Shown piece after piece: positions 30,868-39,713 of a DNA stretch of 41,122 nt (its first letter is position 1; each line of letters begins with the position of its first letter). The DNA comes from an uncultured Lentisphaerota bacterium. Lineage in GTDB: Bacteria > Verrucomicrobiota > Lentisphaeria > Oligosphaerales > CAITYL01. The stretch spans positions 1 to 41,122 of the forward strand of contig CAITYL010000327.1 of NCBI GenBank assembly GCA_903896595.1. The letters are read 5' to 3'. The notes below the pieces were generated by a model, which was given only the letters and a program-made list of their open reading frames with translations, was not told where the DNA came from and made no database searches. The position numbers and the translations under genes are program-made.

Positions 30868-33618
30868 TCACGTTCCGTCCGCGGTCAATTCGTAGGCGAC
30901 CACGCCGTTTTCCAGCAGGTGGGTGTCGGCGGTGAAACTCACCTCACCTTTGGACTTGATGAGCGGAATCTCCTGCCGGCGCGCCCCGGACAAATCCACC
31001 GCGTAAAGCCGATGGCCGGCGAAGTTGCCGCGCAGGGTGATCCTTGCCGTGCCTTTTCTCACCAGATACGGCATGACGCCGTAATCCAGCCACATCGTCC
31101 GCTTGGCATTGCTGAACTTGGCCTTGGTGTTCATCACCTCGGTCAGGTGCAGGATCAAGACGCGGGAACTCTGGCCCAGCGCGGCGCCATCCATCGAGGC
31201 GGCCATAAAGGTGCCCCACGCCGTATTGTCGGAGATCTTCAGGACGTTGCCGTTCAGCACTTGTTTTTCCGGCAGGATCGCCGCCTCGTTACGTGGCGTC
31301 ATGATTTGGAAGGTGCCCGCCGGCTGATCCAGGGTAAGCTGACCGTCTGGACTGCGAAATACATGGCGGGCCAAATCGATCTGCTTCTCTCCGATCACCT
31401 TGTCCTTGATCATTTCCGGCAGCAGTTCGCGGTCGGGCGAGGCCAGGAAGAACGACGGCAGCCGGGCGGCCAGTTCCGGTTCGCACCCGACCGTCGCCAC
31501 CGTCCCTTGCGGCAGGGGACGACGCAATGGCGTGATTTCATTGCCCGTGATGACCGTGCCGATCTGTCCGACCAGCCCCAACCATTTGTACTGGCTGGGA
31601 TAATCGCTCATGCTGGGGCGGTCGAGATAGTTGGGGCCGATCACGAAAGGGAAGCACTGAGTGGCGGCCGTGACGTCGCCGCGGGCATACAGCAGCGCGA
31701 TCATTTTTTCAGAGATCACCTCGGAGGCGTCCAGGGAAATGTCAAAGAACCCAAACGCTTCGGTTCCGGGCCGTTCAACCCGTAAGTGATGGCTGGCATA
31801 GGCAAACTGATAGATGCCGTCCCAGTCCTGGAACGCCGCCGCCGCCCCGATCGCCAGCCCCGCTTCGGCGCGGAACGAACAGGGTGCGACAAAGTCATAT
31901 TCCGTCACCGTCAGCGGCATGCCGAACAATCGCGCCCCGGCCATCCACAGCGGAAATTCCAGATAGTTCCGGACCGAACTGCGGTTGGTGTGCGCGCTGG
32001 GTAATTTCCAAGGAGTGACCGGAAAGTCGGGATGGTTCTGATAGAGATGAATGTCGCTGTAATCGTAGAAGGTGCGCATGGTTGCCATCGAAATCGTGGC
32101 GAACATGTTCTGGTCGGTCAGCGGGGCCTTGACGCCGAGGTCGCGCACGATCCGCTTCATCTTCGCGTAAGCTTCGTTATAGGTGTCCACCAGGAACCGG
32201 GTCCGGGTTTGGACGTTGTCGCCGGCCAGCAGATGGGCGTGACGCCATTCCTTGAATTTTCGTTCGTAGGTGGCGCGCGTCAGTGGGTTGGCGCCGGGTT
32301 GCAGGATCGGGTCTTCATTGACCAGGCTGACATGGGCCAGTGCCGGGTCGTCGGCCCAGCGTAACCCGGTATAGGGATTGACGTGGGTCAGCAGATTGCG
32401 GGAGAACTCCCGCCAGTTGGCCATGACGCCATCGCTGACGAACATCATCGGCTTGAATTCCACTTCGTCATTGGGAAATTCCGGTACCGCGCCCTTGGGC
32501 AGGGAACGCAGCGTATAGAGGTCGATGGTCACATAAATACCGCGTTTTTTCAAGGCGGCAAACAGATAGTCCAACTGGTCGAGTTCGGCGGGATTGAGCC
32601 GGGTCCGTGCCGGATCGTTGTGGTCGGTCAGGAGGTCGTCGAAATGGTGGAACCGGACCGCGTTGTACCCCATGCGGGAGAGCCGTTCCGCCACCTGGTC
32701 GCACATCGGTTTTTCCAGGAAACAGGAAGAGAAACAGAGGTTGGTGCCGTTGAACTTCACCCGTTTTTCCGGGCGGCCGGCAAAGGCGAAATGGCCGTGG
32801 TTGACGATGACATGGCCGTATTTTCCGGCCGGCGCCTCATGAATCGCGGAGAAGTCCAGAATGCTGCCGGGCAGGATCTCGGCCTGATATGCCAACGGCT
32901 GCCATTCCTGGTTCGGAACGATATAGATGGGCTGGGACTCCGGCGCCGGCAGCACAAGGTTCTCGGAAGAGCCGCTGATGGCGAGGATCATCCAGACGCT
33001 TTTGCCGTTGCTGGTGATCTCGATCCGCTCGATCGGCTTGTCCTGTACGGCGAATTTGGAGAGGTAGAACCCAACATACGACTGCCGGTTTTCGCCGGTC
33101 CAGACCACCAAGCCATTTTCAATCGACACCGGGTTCCACCAATTGCCGACATCGGCATTGGCTCGCACCGGAATCTCCTGGATCGTCCGGTCGTTAAAGT
33201 GGACGGTCAGTTTGCCGATTTCCTTGACGCCGGACGGGGTCCAGGCGCTGCCGTGCAGCAGATAGAGGTTTTTGAACGTGGCGCCGGCAAGCGCCACGGC
33301 GGCATGATCGGAGAACTGCGGCCGCAGCGATCCACACAGCACCAGGCACGATTTGCCCTGGTTCCGGGCCGGGTCGATAATCGTAAAGTCAAGGCCGCAG
33401 AACGCGTATTTCCCCGGCTTGAGGCTCCGCAAATCATTGTCCGGCCCCTGGTCGGTCCATCCGCCCTTGCCATCGTCGCCAACGGGATCGACAAACCCCA
33501 TGTTGGCCACCCGGGAAAGATCAAGGGGCGTGGCGTTGGCAGGTTTGGCGCCCTCGGCATAAAGGCTGCCGCAAATGATGCACAACAGGCTGGCCAGCGT
33601 GTTCTTGGCAATAGACAT
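30868..33618 (-). CDS. Large secreted clan GH-A-like glycoside hydrolase
   Basis: 916 residues; AGAGG before the ATG; signal peptide about 1-21 (LASLLCIICGSLYA). Residues about 35-250 are a beta-sandwich-like region starting ANMGFVDPVGDDGKGGWTDQ. The catalytic (beta/alpha)8 domain (about 275-690) has YNAVRFHHFDDLL and ITIDLY-type strands; the clan GH-A acid/base is probably Glu435 in HVSLVNEDP (Asn-Glu at the end of strand 4) and the nucleophile Glu573 in LTVTEYDF (strand 7). C-terminal beta domain follows. Paralogue of the 1117-residue gene at 34583. Exact GH family and substrate unknown; secreted polysaccharide degradation is the likely role. Confidence 0.8.
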   Translation of the reverse strand: MSIAKNTLASLLCIICGSLYAEGAKPANATPLDLSRVANMGFVDPVGDDGKGGWTDQGPDNDLRSLKPGKYAFCGLDFTIIDPARNQGKSCLVLCGSLRPQFSDHAAVALAGATFKNLYLLHGSAWTPSGVKEIGKLTVHFNDRTIQEIPVRANADVGNWWNPVSIENGLVVWTGENRQSYVGFYLSKFAVQDKPIERIEITSNGKSVWMILAISGSSENLVLPAPESQPIYIVPNQEWQPLAYQAEILPGSILDFSAIHEAPAGKYGHVIVNHGHFAFAGRPEKRVKFNGTNLCFSSCFLEKPMCDQVAERLSRMGYNAVRFHHFDDLLTDHNDPARTRLNPAELDQLDYLFAALKKRGIYVTIDLYTLRSLPKGAVPEFPNDEVEFKPMMFVSDGVMANWREFSRNLLTHVNPYTGLRWADDPALAHVSLVNEDPILQPGANPLTRATYERKFKEWRHAHLLAGDNVQTRTRFLVDTYNEAYAKMKRIVRDLGVKAPLTDQNMFATISMATMRTFYDYSDIHLYQNHPDFPVTPWKLPSAHTNRSSVRNYLEFPLWMAGARLFGMPLTVTEYDFVAPCSFRAEAGLAIGAAAAFQDWDGIYQFAYASHHLRVERPGTEAFGFFDISLDASEVISEKMIALLYARGDVTAATQCFPFVIGPNYLDRPSMSDYPSQYKWLGLVGQIGTVITGNEITPLRRPLPQGTVATVGCEPELAARLPSFFLASPDRELLPEMIKDKVIGEKQIDLARHVFRSPDGQLTLDQPAGTFQIMTPRNEAAILPEKQVLNGNVLKISDNTAWGTFMAASMDGAALGQSSRVLILHLTEVMNTKAKFSNAKRTMWLDYGVMPYLVRKGTARITLRGNFAGHRLYAVDLSGARRQEIPLIKSKGEVSFTADTHLLENGVVAYELTADGT

Positions 33619-33734
33619 GCAATACCTCTCGGCTGGGGGGTGTTATACTACGTTAGGGTGAAAGTTTTAATTTAATGGCATTTCTGTAGGCACGGGCGTG
33701 TCGCCCATAGCCATCAGGTTAAGCCCGTTTTTGA

Positions 33735-33890
33735 GCGCCAACGGCGCGCATTCATACCAGCCTGGGGCAACGCCCCAGGAAAGGCGACATATAACGTTTG
33801 AGCCCTGAAGTGGCGTTTCATGAAGCGGGCCTTCAGCCCTTGATTTCTTTCTCTCGCAAACCTGGGGCGTTGCCCCAGGCTATTATAAAA
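33735..33890 (+). repeat. Dispersed palindromic element, copy 2
   Basis: Same blocks as 3450-3605 in the opposite orientation: GAGCGCCAACGGCGCGC, TTCATACCAGCCTGGGGCAA, GAGCCCTGAAGTGGCGTTTC, GCGGGCCTTCAGCCC, CCTGGGGCGTTGCCCCAGG. The flanks (33690-33735 and 33890-33990) hold smaller palindromes such as GGGCGTGTCGCCC. The gap 33619-34008 has no gene. Confidence 0.8.
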
Positions 33891-34008
33891 TCGGGCCGTT
33901 GGCCCTGCCTGAACACCGGTCAATGCACGATTGCATCGCGCTCTTCGAGCTTCTACGTCCCGATTGGGCGGGCTGCAAGCCCTTTGCTACACTCATGAAT
34001 AATCCAGA

Positions 34009-34398
34009 TTAGTAACTGTCCCGGCAAAATTTTCCCGGATCAATGGCATTGGCCTGGGACATGTAGTCGGCATATTTGAGTTTCTCCACATGTGCATCCA
34101 GCCAGAGGATATTGCCGCCGCCCCGGTGCCGCATTGAAAACGCCCAGACGCTGTACGGATCGACGCCCCTGAAGCAATCCGGGGTGAAGGTGTGGTTGCC
34201 GTTATGCTCCTGGATCATTGGCGTCGCGGCGGGATGACGGCTTTGGGCAATTTTGGTCAGCGATCCGGCACACGTTGTTGGCCAGAAGGTGTTGATGCAT
34301 TCGTTGTAGGCATAGGAACCGACAAACGGCCGGTACGTCCAGGGCGGCGTGCCGTAGTCCGGGTCGGAGGCACATCCGAACATGCGCTGGTTGTTCAT
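34009..34398 (-). pseudogene. Pseudopilin (DUF1559/GspG-like) lacking its N-terminus
   Basis: 129 residues corresponding to the C-terminal half of the secretion-pseudopilin family common in PVC bacteria: FSMRHRGGGNILWLDAHVEK, the usual 'RHxGGxNxLfxDGHV' end. The prepilin peptide and N-terminal helix ([16 protein letters not shown]) are missing, and a TAA stands two codons before the first ATG. The break lies next to the 43-bp repeat at 34419. It lies between two hydrolase genes that are each other's paralogues, mirroring the intact pseudopilin upstream of the 1117-aa hydrolase. Confidence 0.75.
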
Positions 34399-34418
34399 GC
34401 CTTAGGGACGGGTGCAGC

Positions 34419-34461
34419 GTGCCTTTTCGCTCGCGCGCAGCCCGGCAGCGGCGCTCGCGCC
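34419..34461. repeat. 43-bp dispersed repeat, copy 2
   Basis: GTGCCTTTTCGCTCGCGCGC...GCTCGCGCC, 41/43 with 29043-29085, in the same orientation, 20 bases from the broken 5' end of the pseudopilin remnant. Confidence 0.8.
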
Positions 34462-34582
34462 CGATCCTCGAAAAAACGTGCCGGCGTCCCGGCGGGAATT
34501 GATGGTTTACCTGTCCCTAATGTCCTCCGCAATGTCCCGGAAATCCGGTGCGTATCTGTGGACGGCGAAACATGGGAAAGAA

Positions 34583-37500
34583 TTATTCCGTTACCAGTTC
34601 GTACGCAACGCGGGTACTCTCCGCCCCGGCGGTGATAAGACGGAACGAGGTCTTGCCGCCGTCGATTTTCATCGGGATTTCGGCTGTCCGGACGCCATTG
34701 AGTCCGACTGCGTAGAGCTTCGAGTTCCCGAGCGCGCGGTTCAAGGTGACGTCGGCTTCGCCGCAGCGCACCAATAGCGGCGGGCTTCCCCACTGCTCAA
34801 CGATATTGCAGTCCCCGTTGGTGAAACGCTGTTCCGTGTTTCTGGTTGTTGTCAGGTGGAGCAGCAATATCCGGCGGCTGGCGGACAGCGGCAATCCGTC
34901 GCGGGACGCGATCAGGAAAGCGCCGAAACTGCGACGATTTTGTACCGTGGCGAAAGTTCCGGTCAACGTCAGGTCGGGGCCGAGTACGAAGGATTCGCTG
35001 CGTGGCGTAGAGGTCTGGAAGGTGCCCTTTTTACGATCCAGGAAAAGTTCGCCGGTACTGCTGCGGAATTGCTGTTGCGAGTCGTCAAGTTCGGTTGCGG
35101 TGATCGCTCCGCTTTTTTTCAGGTCGGCCAGCATCTGGTCGGTATCGCTACCGGTGACACGGGGCACCGGGAAATCAGCGGCTTTCCATTCATTCGGCGC
35201 GGCGAGCACCGCCCGGGTGTGGGGCGGAAATGTTGGGTGGCTGCCGGTATCGGCGAGCAGTGTACCGGTTTTGCCAATCAGCCCGAGCCGTCGAATCAGC
35301 GTGGGATAGGTGTCATCGCTTCGGCGCTGAAAGTGCGTCCGGCTCAGCAGAAAGGGAAAGTTGACGTCGGAAACCTTTACATCTTCCCGCAGAAACGCCA
35401 CCAGTCCGGCGATTTCCGACAGACGCCGCAACGGGTCATTGATGGTCTGAAAGAACTGGACCGGGAGTTGGTCGCAAGCAATCGCCTCCTCCGCCGGATA
35501 ATCGCAGTAGGTAAAGCGACAGAGAAGACTCCAATCCTGCAACGCGGCATAAGCTCCGGTCAGAAACGCGCCTTCGACCGCGCAAGGATTCGGATTGACG
35601 TAGTCCCATTCGGTGACGCTGAATGGTTTGCCGTATATTCTGGTCGGGAACATTTCAGACAGCGAACCGGCACCTGCCGGGATCGAGCTTTCGTTGTTGA
35701 CGATAGCAGGCAGGCCCCAGCCGGCGACGAACTGCGGATGCGCCCAGTAAAAATGATTGTCGACCAGATCATAGCGTTCGCGCAACAGCGTGGTGGCGAC
35801 ATTCGCGTACATGTTCTGGTCGGTGGTCATCATGCGGACGCCAAGCTTCCGGTAGAAACTTTCCAATTGGGCGTAGCCTTTGAGATAAAGTTCCATCAGA
35901 AAGATTTTGCGGATCCGTTCCAGATTCTGGGTGTCCGGGGAAAGTTTGTGTTCCGCCAGCCATTGTTCGAAGCGTTTCTGGATGATTTTGCTGCTCTGGG
36001 GGGCGAGAAGATTGGAAAAAATGGTGTCTTCATTGATCATGCAGATGGAAATGATCGACGGGTCTTCTTTCCAGGCCAGACCGGTATAGGGATTGACGTG
36101 GTTGAGCAAGTTGGCGGCATACTCCTGATAGTTCCGCATGGCGCTTTCGCTGAGGAATACCAGCATCTTGAAATCATGTTCGCCGGGTGCCCAGTCGGGA
36201 CATTCGGGAAAGGCTCCTTTTTTGAAATCCCGGAAGGAGAAGAGGTCGAGGGTCGTATAGATCCCCCGTTTCTTGAGTGCGCTGAGGAGATAATCGAGCC
36301 GGTCGAGAAGTTCCGGTTTGGGCTTCGTGCTTTCTGGTTCGACCAGGAATCTATCGAAGTGATGCATGCGAATGATGTTGTAACCGATTTGTGCGGCGAA
36401 ATCGACCATTTTATTGGTCAGTTCCTTGTTCATAAAATGAGCCATGAACGCAATATTCGCCCCGTAGAAACGGGCCGGAATGCCAGGACGTTTTTCGAAT
36501 TCGATCCGGCCGTTTACATTGCGGGCAAAACCATATTTGCCTGCGGGAGCGTCAAGCAAATCGGAAAAATCGAGAATGCTGCCCGGTTTCACATCTTTGC
36601 GGTTGATGAGCGGATGCCACTCGGAATCGGCCTGCATGACGACCGGCATCTCCTTGGCGAAGTTGATTTTGCGGTCGGAAAGAGTCATCGCCGGAATCAG
36701 CCATTCGGCTTCGCCGGTACTTTCCAAGGTGATCTTTTTCACCGGCTTACCGGAGAGTTTGAAACAACTCACATAGAGGCCGACTCCCGAACTCTCATTA
36801 TGGTGTTGCCAGCCGATCGCGGCTCCTTCAATCCAGCGCGGCATCCAGAAATTGGCGACATTCACGCTGCTGACGACGGGGAAAATCTGCTCCTCCGTTT
36901 CGGTGTAACGCGCCCCGGCATATTCGCACCGGACCGTGCCGATCCGGACTTTTTGACCCGGTTCCCAGGCGATGGCGTTGAGCAGGTAGAGGCATTGAGC
37001 AGCGACCGGTTCTTCCAATTCGACGATGGCGGTCGTCGGATACGTCTGACAATTCTTTCCGCGCAAAGCGATCACGGCGCGGTTGCCGTTACTGGCCGGA
37101 TCAATCACCTTGAAGCGGATGCCGGCATATTCACCGGGACCGGTCGGGAACATTCGCAGGTCATTGGACGGTCCCTGGTCGGTCCAGCCGCCTTTCCCGT
37201 CGCCGCCGATTTCGTCGGCGAAGGCCACGTTGGCCGCTTTGGCGATGTTAACCGTGACGGCTCGGAAAGGTTCATAACTTAGCTTGAGATCAAGCGCTGC
37301 GGAGGATATGCCCAGTGTGCTGCGCTCGGGCTGAATGCGCAACGACCACTCTTCCAGCTTGTAGCCGCGATTGTCCTGGAACTGGATCTGAAAATTACCA
37401 ACAATGGCCAGAACTCCTTTGTCCAAAGTAAGCTGCACTTTCCGAACCCGCCGAATTATTGCTGAATTTTTCTGGTCATGAGTGGCTTTGAAATTGATTT

Positions 37501-37936
37501 TTTCGCCATCGGCGAGAATCGGTCGTTCCAGATAACGGGCACACGGCATCAGCAGTTCGAGCGCCAGATCATTGGTTACGATCGGTGCGGGGGAGCTCAG
37601 TTTAAGCCGGTATTCAGCCTGGTGTTCCGCCGGAGTAGTAATTGTTTCCGTCAGCTTGAAGGCCCCGCCGGTAACCTTGTATTCCCCCTGCAATTCGAAG
37701 CCGCCGGAAGTTGAAACCGGGAAGCCATTCGCGGGAGTGATAGTCTTTTCGCTCTGGATGGAGAGCCGCCAGTCTTGCCCGAAGTGAGCCAGCCGGAACG
37801 CGGCGTCGTCGACCCGGAAACCGCCGGATGAGTTCGGCGTCAGAAAACCGCCTAATTGCAATGGAGTGGAAGCTGTCGCCAGACCGCCCCCAGCCCAGAC
37901 GACTGCAAGCGTGACTGATAGGAATTTTGATTTCAT
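34583..37936 (-). CDS. Very large secreted clan GH-A-like glycoside hydrolase
   Basis: 1117 residues; AAGGGAAC before the ATG; signal peptide about 1-23. The N-terminal 220 residues are an extra beta-rich domain absent from the 916-aa paralogue. From about 235 the two align (FADEIGGDGKGGWTDQGPSN). The (beta/alpha)8 domain (about 480-890) carries putative acid/base Glu636 (ISICMINEDTIF) and nucleophile Glu776 (FSVTEWDYVNPNP). The C-terminal beta domain ends ESTRVAYELVTE, like the paralogue's GVVAYELTADG. It lies 52 bases after the pseudopilin gene. Two diverged copies in one cluster suggest complementary specificities on one polymer. GH family number not assigned. Confidence 0.8.
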   Translation of the reverse strand: MKSKFLSVTLAVVWAGGGLATASTPLQLGGFLTPNSSGGFRVDDAAFRLAHFGQDWRLSIQSEKTITPANGFPVSTSGGFELQGEYKVTGGAFKLTETITTPAEHQAEYRLKLSSPAPIVTNDLALELLMPCARYLERPILADGEKINFKATHDQKNSAIIRRVRKVQLTLDKGVLAIVGNFQIQFQDNRGYKLEEWSLRIQPERSTLGISSAALDLKLSYEPFRAVTVNIAKAANVAFADEIGGDGKGGWTDQGPSNDLRMFPTGPGEYAGIRFKVIDPASNGNRAVIALRGKNCQTYPTTAIVELEEPVAAQCLYLLNAIAWEPGQKVRIGTVRCEYAGARYTETEEQIFPVVSSVNVANFWMPRWIEGAAIGWQHHNESSGVGLYVSCFKLSGKPVKKITLESTGEAEWLIPAMTLSDRKINFAKEMPVVMQADSEWHPLINRKDVKPGSILDFSDLLDAPAGKYGFARNVNGRIEFEKRPGIPARFYGANIAFMAHFMNKELTNKMVDFAAQIGYNIIRMHHFDRFLVEPESTKPKPELLDRLDYLLSALKKRGIYTTLDLFSFRDFKKGAFPECPDWAPGEHDFKMLVFLSESAMRNYQEYAANLLNHVNPYTGLAWKEDPSIISICMINEDTIFSNLLAPQSSKIIQKRFEQWLAEHKLSPDTQNLERIRKIFLMELYLKGYAQLESFYRKLGVRMMTTDQNMYANVATTLLRERYDLVDNHFYWAHPQFVAGWGLPAIVNNESSIPAGAGSLSEMFPTRIYGKPFSVTEWDYVNPNPCAVEGAFLTGAYAALQDWSLLCRFTYCDYPAEEAIACDQLPVQFFQTINDPLRRLSEIAGLVAFLREDVKVSDVNFPFLLSRTHFQRRSDDTYPTLIRRLGLIGKTGTLLADTGSHPTFPPHTRAVLAAPNEWKAADFPVPRVTGSDTDQMLADLKKSGAITATELDDSQQQFRSSTGELFLDRKKGTFQTSTPRSESFVLGPDLTLTGTFATVQNRRSFGAFLIASRDGLPLSASRRILLLHLTTTRNTEQRFTNGDCNIVEQWGSPPLLVRCGEADVTLNRALGNSKLYAVGLNGVRTAEIPMKIDGGKTSFRLITAGAESTRVAYELVTE

Positions 37937-37988
37937 GGATTGTTCCCTTCGTTTTGGACTTCTGCGCGTCTTGCGCCGGAAAGGCTGA

Positions 37989-38711
37989 CTAAGGTTCTGA
38001 GATCACCAGACCGTTTTTATTCACGAAGAACTTGATTGCTGTAACGCTCTCCCGCAACGCCCGCGATGAACGCATTGCCGCATGTCCGTCCACGAAAGAG
38101 GATGACGCTTGATTTGAATGTATGAGATGTACATACGTGCCTTCCCAGCAGTCGTTTGAAGGGGAAAACTGCCACAGTGGACGGCCAGAGTACCAATTTG
38201 CACTGATATTAACAGTGTCGGCTATAAGTACAAATGATGACGGGCTGGGTATTTTATCAATACGATAATGAGCATTGTCTTCCGTGATGGTGTCTCCGAA
38301 ATCATACCCTTTTGCGGCATATTCAATATCTTTACGGGCCCTGTACATTCCATATGTATACCATTCCAGCTGCACCGACGAATAATCCGGCATCAGGTTT
38401 GATGAGGGGCATATAAAACTCATGCCCAGTGGAATATATTGTGTTTTTCTTCCGCTCGCACCTGTAATGCAAGAAGCCCAAGGCTCCGGTCCCCATCCTG
38501 GATAAGGTATATAAATGTTCGCAATCCAGTCGCCGTTGTCACCGGCATACATGATGTTAGCCAAGATTATCTGCTTTTGGTTGTTAAGGCAAGTGGCGCC
38601 CTTGGCCATGTCGCGGGCACCCCTCAGTGCCGGCAACAACATGGCAGCGAGAATTGCGATGATCGCAATTACGACCAGTAGTTCAATTAATGTAAAAGTT
38701 TTTCTTTTCAT
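37989..38711 (-). CDS. Type II secretion-like pseudopilin (prepilin N-terminal methylation motif)
   Basis: 240 residues from the ATG at 38711; the ORF-track start adds 57 residues that overlap the PEP-CTERM gene's 3' end in another frame. The N-terminus [20 protein letters not shown] has the prepilin peptidase site and the conserved Glu at +5. The rest has the DUF1559-like pattern ([19 protein letters not shown] ... [10 protein letters not shown]). No strong ribosome site. Such proteins are abundant in Lentisphaerae-type genomes, commonly beside polysaccharide-degradation genes; their role is not established. Confidence 0.88.
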   Translation of the reverse strand: MKRKTFTLIELLVVIAIIAILAAMLLPALRGARDMAKGATCLNNQKQIILANIMYAGDNGDWIANIYIPYPGWGPEPWASCITGASGRKTQYIPLGMSFICPSSNLMPDYSSVQLEWYTYGMYRARKDIEYAAKGYDFGDTITEDNAHYRIDKIPSPSSFVLIADTVNISANWYSGRPLWQFSPSNDCWEGTYVHLIHSNQASSSFVDGHAAMRSSRALRESVTAIKFFVNKNGLVISEP

Positions 38712-38742
38712 TCGACAACGTGCATTGAGTTCCAATAAACAA

Positions 38743-38766
38743 AGCCGGAGGCAATTCCCTCCGGCT
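38743..38766 (-). terminator. Rho-independent terminator after the PEP-CTERM gene
   Basis: On the minus strand AGCCGGAGG-GAATTG-CCTCCGGCT followed by TTGTTTATT: a perfect 9-bp stem plus T-rich tail, 25 bases after the stop at 38791 and just before the pseudopilin start. Confidence 0.75.
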
Positions 38767-38790
38767 GTTGTCACACGACGAGAACCGCCG

Positions 38791-39624
38791 TTATTTTTTC
38801 CGGCGATACAAAACGAGAAGGCCGCACCCCAACAAGGCCAGGGCGGTTGGTTCGGGAACGACACTGACACTGACATTGTCAACGTCGATCCCTTCCTTAT
38901 TCAAGGTTGTGCCGACCAGGCGGAGCTTGGTGAAGGTGGTGTAGGACGCATTGGTGACACTGCATGGGGTTCCGTACGGGCTGTTGGTGTTGGCCGTGAG
39001 TCCACCAGTAAGACTGTCCCAGGTGAACGTGACACTCTTCCAGTTCGGAGATGTGGCCCCTATGGTTTGCCACCCACCGATAGAAAAGCCCTGGCCGCTG
39101 GCCAGGGGCGTGGAGGACGCCGTACCGGCGGTGACGGAATAAATCTGCAACGATGAATAGATTAACGGCTCTCCCCACGTTCCTTCCCGAAGGAGCACGC
39201 GATAACCGTTATTGGCGTCATCCAACAGATCAACACCCAGTGTCAGGCGGGGATCGCCGTTATAGACATCGCCGCTCCACTCAAAGTCATACTTGAGGCC
39301 CACGGTCCAACTGCTGTCAACATATCCAAAAGCGTGGGTGAGAGAGCCGCTGTTATCGGCAGACAATCCATGGGCGTATTTTTGCGTACCGGTCGTGGTG
39401 ACTTCCCAAGTTCCCGTCGCGGCCCAATTGTTCAGGTTCCCACTGGAAAAGTCATCGCTGAAGACGATCCCCGCCGAAACCGAGGTGGTGATGGCTAGGG
39501 CGGCCCCCGCCATGACCATCCCCATTTGCGCTAGGCGCGGTTGCGTTCCAGGGCAAATGGCACGCCGGATCTTTGCCGACACGAAATCGTTGGGCGGAAC
39601 GGTGCTGGCATGTACATCTTTCAT
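38791..39624 (-). CDS. PEP-CTERM sorting-domain secreted protein
   Basis: 277 residues; AAAGGAAAC before the ATG. An unusually long N-terminal leader (about 50 residues) with hydrophobic core [19 protein letters not shown], then a jelly-roll-like beta domain ([20 protein letters not shown] ... [13 protein letters not shown]), a typical secreted carbohydrate-binding or adhesion fold. The C-terminus [22 protein letters not shown] is a complete PEP-CTERM tripartite signal, processed by an exosortase (gene not in the window). It lies between the regulator and the pseudopilin gene, and is followed by a terminator. Confidence 0.9.
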   Translation of the reverse strand: MKDVHASTVPPNDFVSAKIRRAICPGTQPRLAQMGMVMAGAALAITTSVSAGIVFSDDFSSGNLNNWAATGTWEVTTTGTQKYAHGLSADNSGSLTHAFGYVDSSWTVGLKYDFEWSGDVYNGDPRLTLGVDLLDDANNGYRVLLREGTWGEPLIYSSLQIYSVTAGTASSTPLASGQGFSIGGWQTIGATSPNWKSVTFTWDSLTGGLTANTNSPYGTPCSVTNASYTTFTKLRLVGTTLNKEGIDVDNVSVSVVPEPTALALLGCGLLVLYRRKK

Positions 39625-39713
39625 GGTTTGTTTCCTTTGTGGGGGGGGGAATTTGTGGTCAGAAGCAAAATGGTTTCAGTAAGATTTCGTTTTGAAGCCG
39701 TGGCCATGAACCG

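Noticed and set aside
34856-37282. 808-aa plus-strand ORF opposite the 1117-aa hydrolase
   Set aside because: Long antisense frame caused by codon bias; no recognisable domain, while the minus-strand protein has catalytic motifs and a homologous neighbour.
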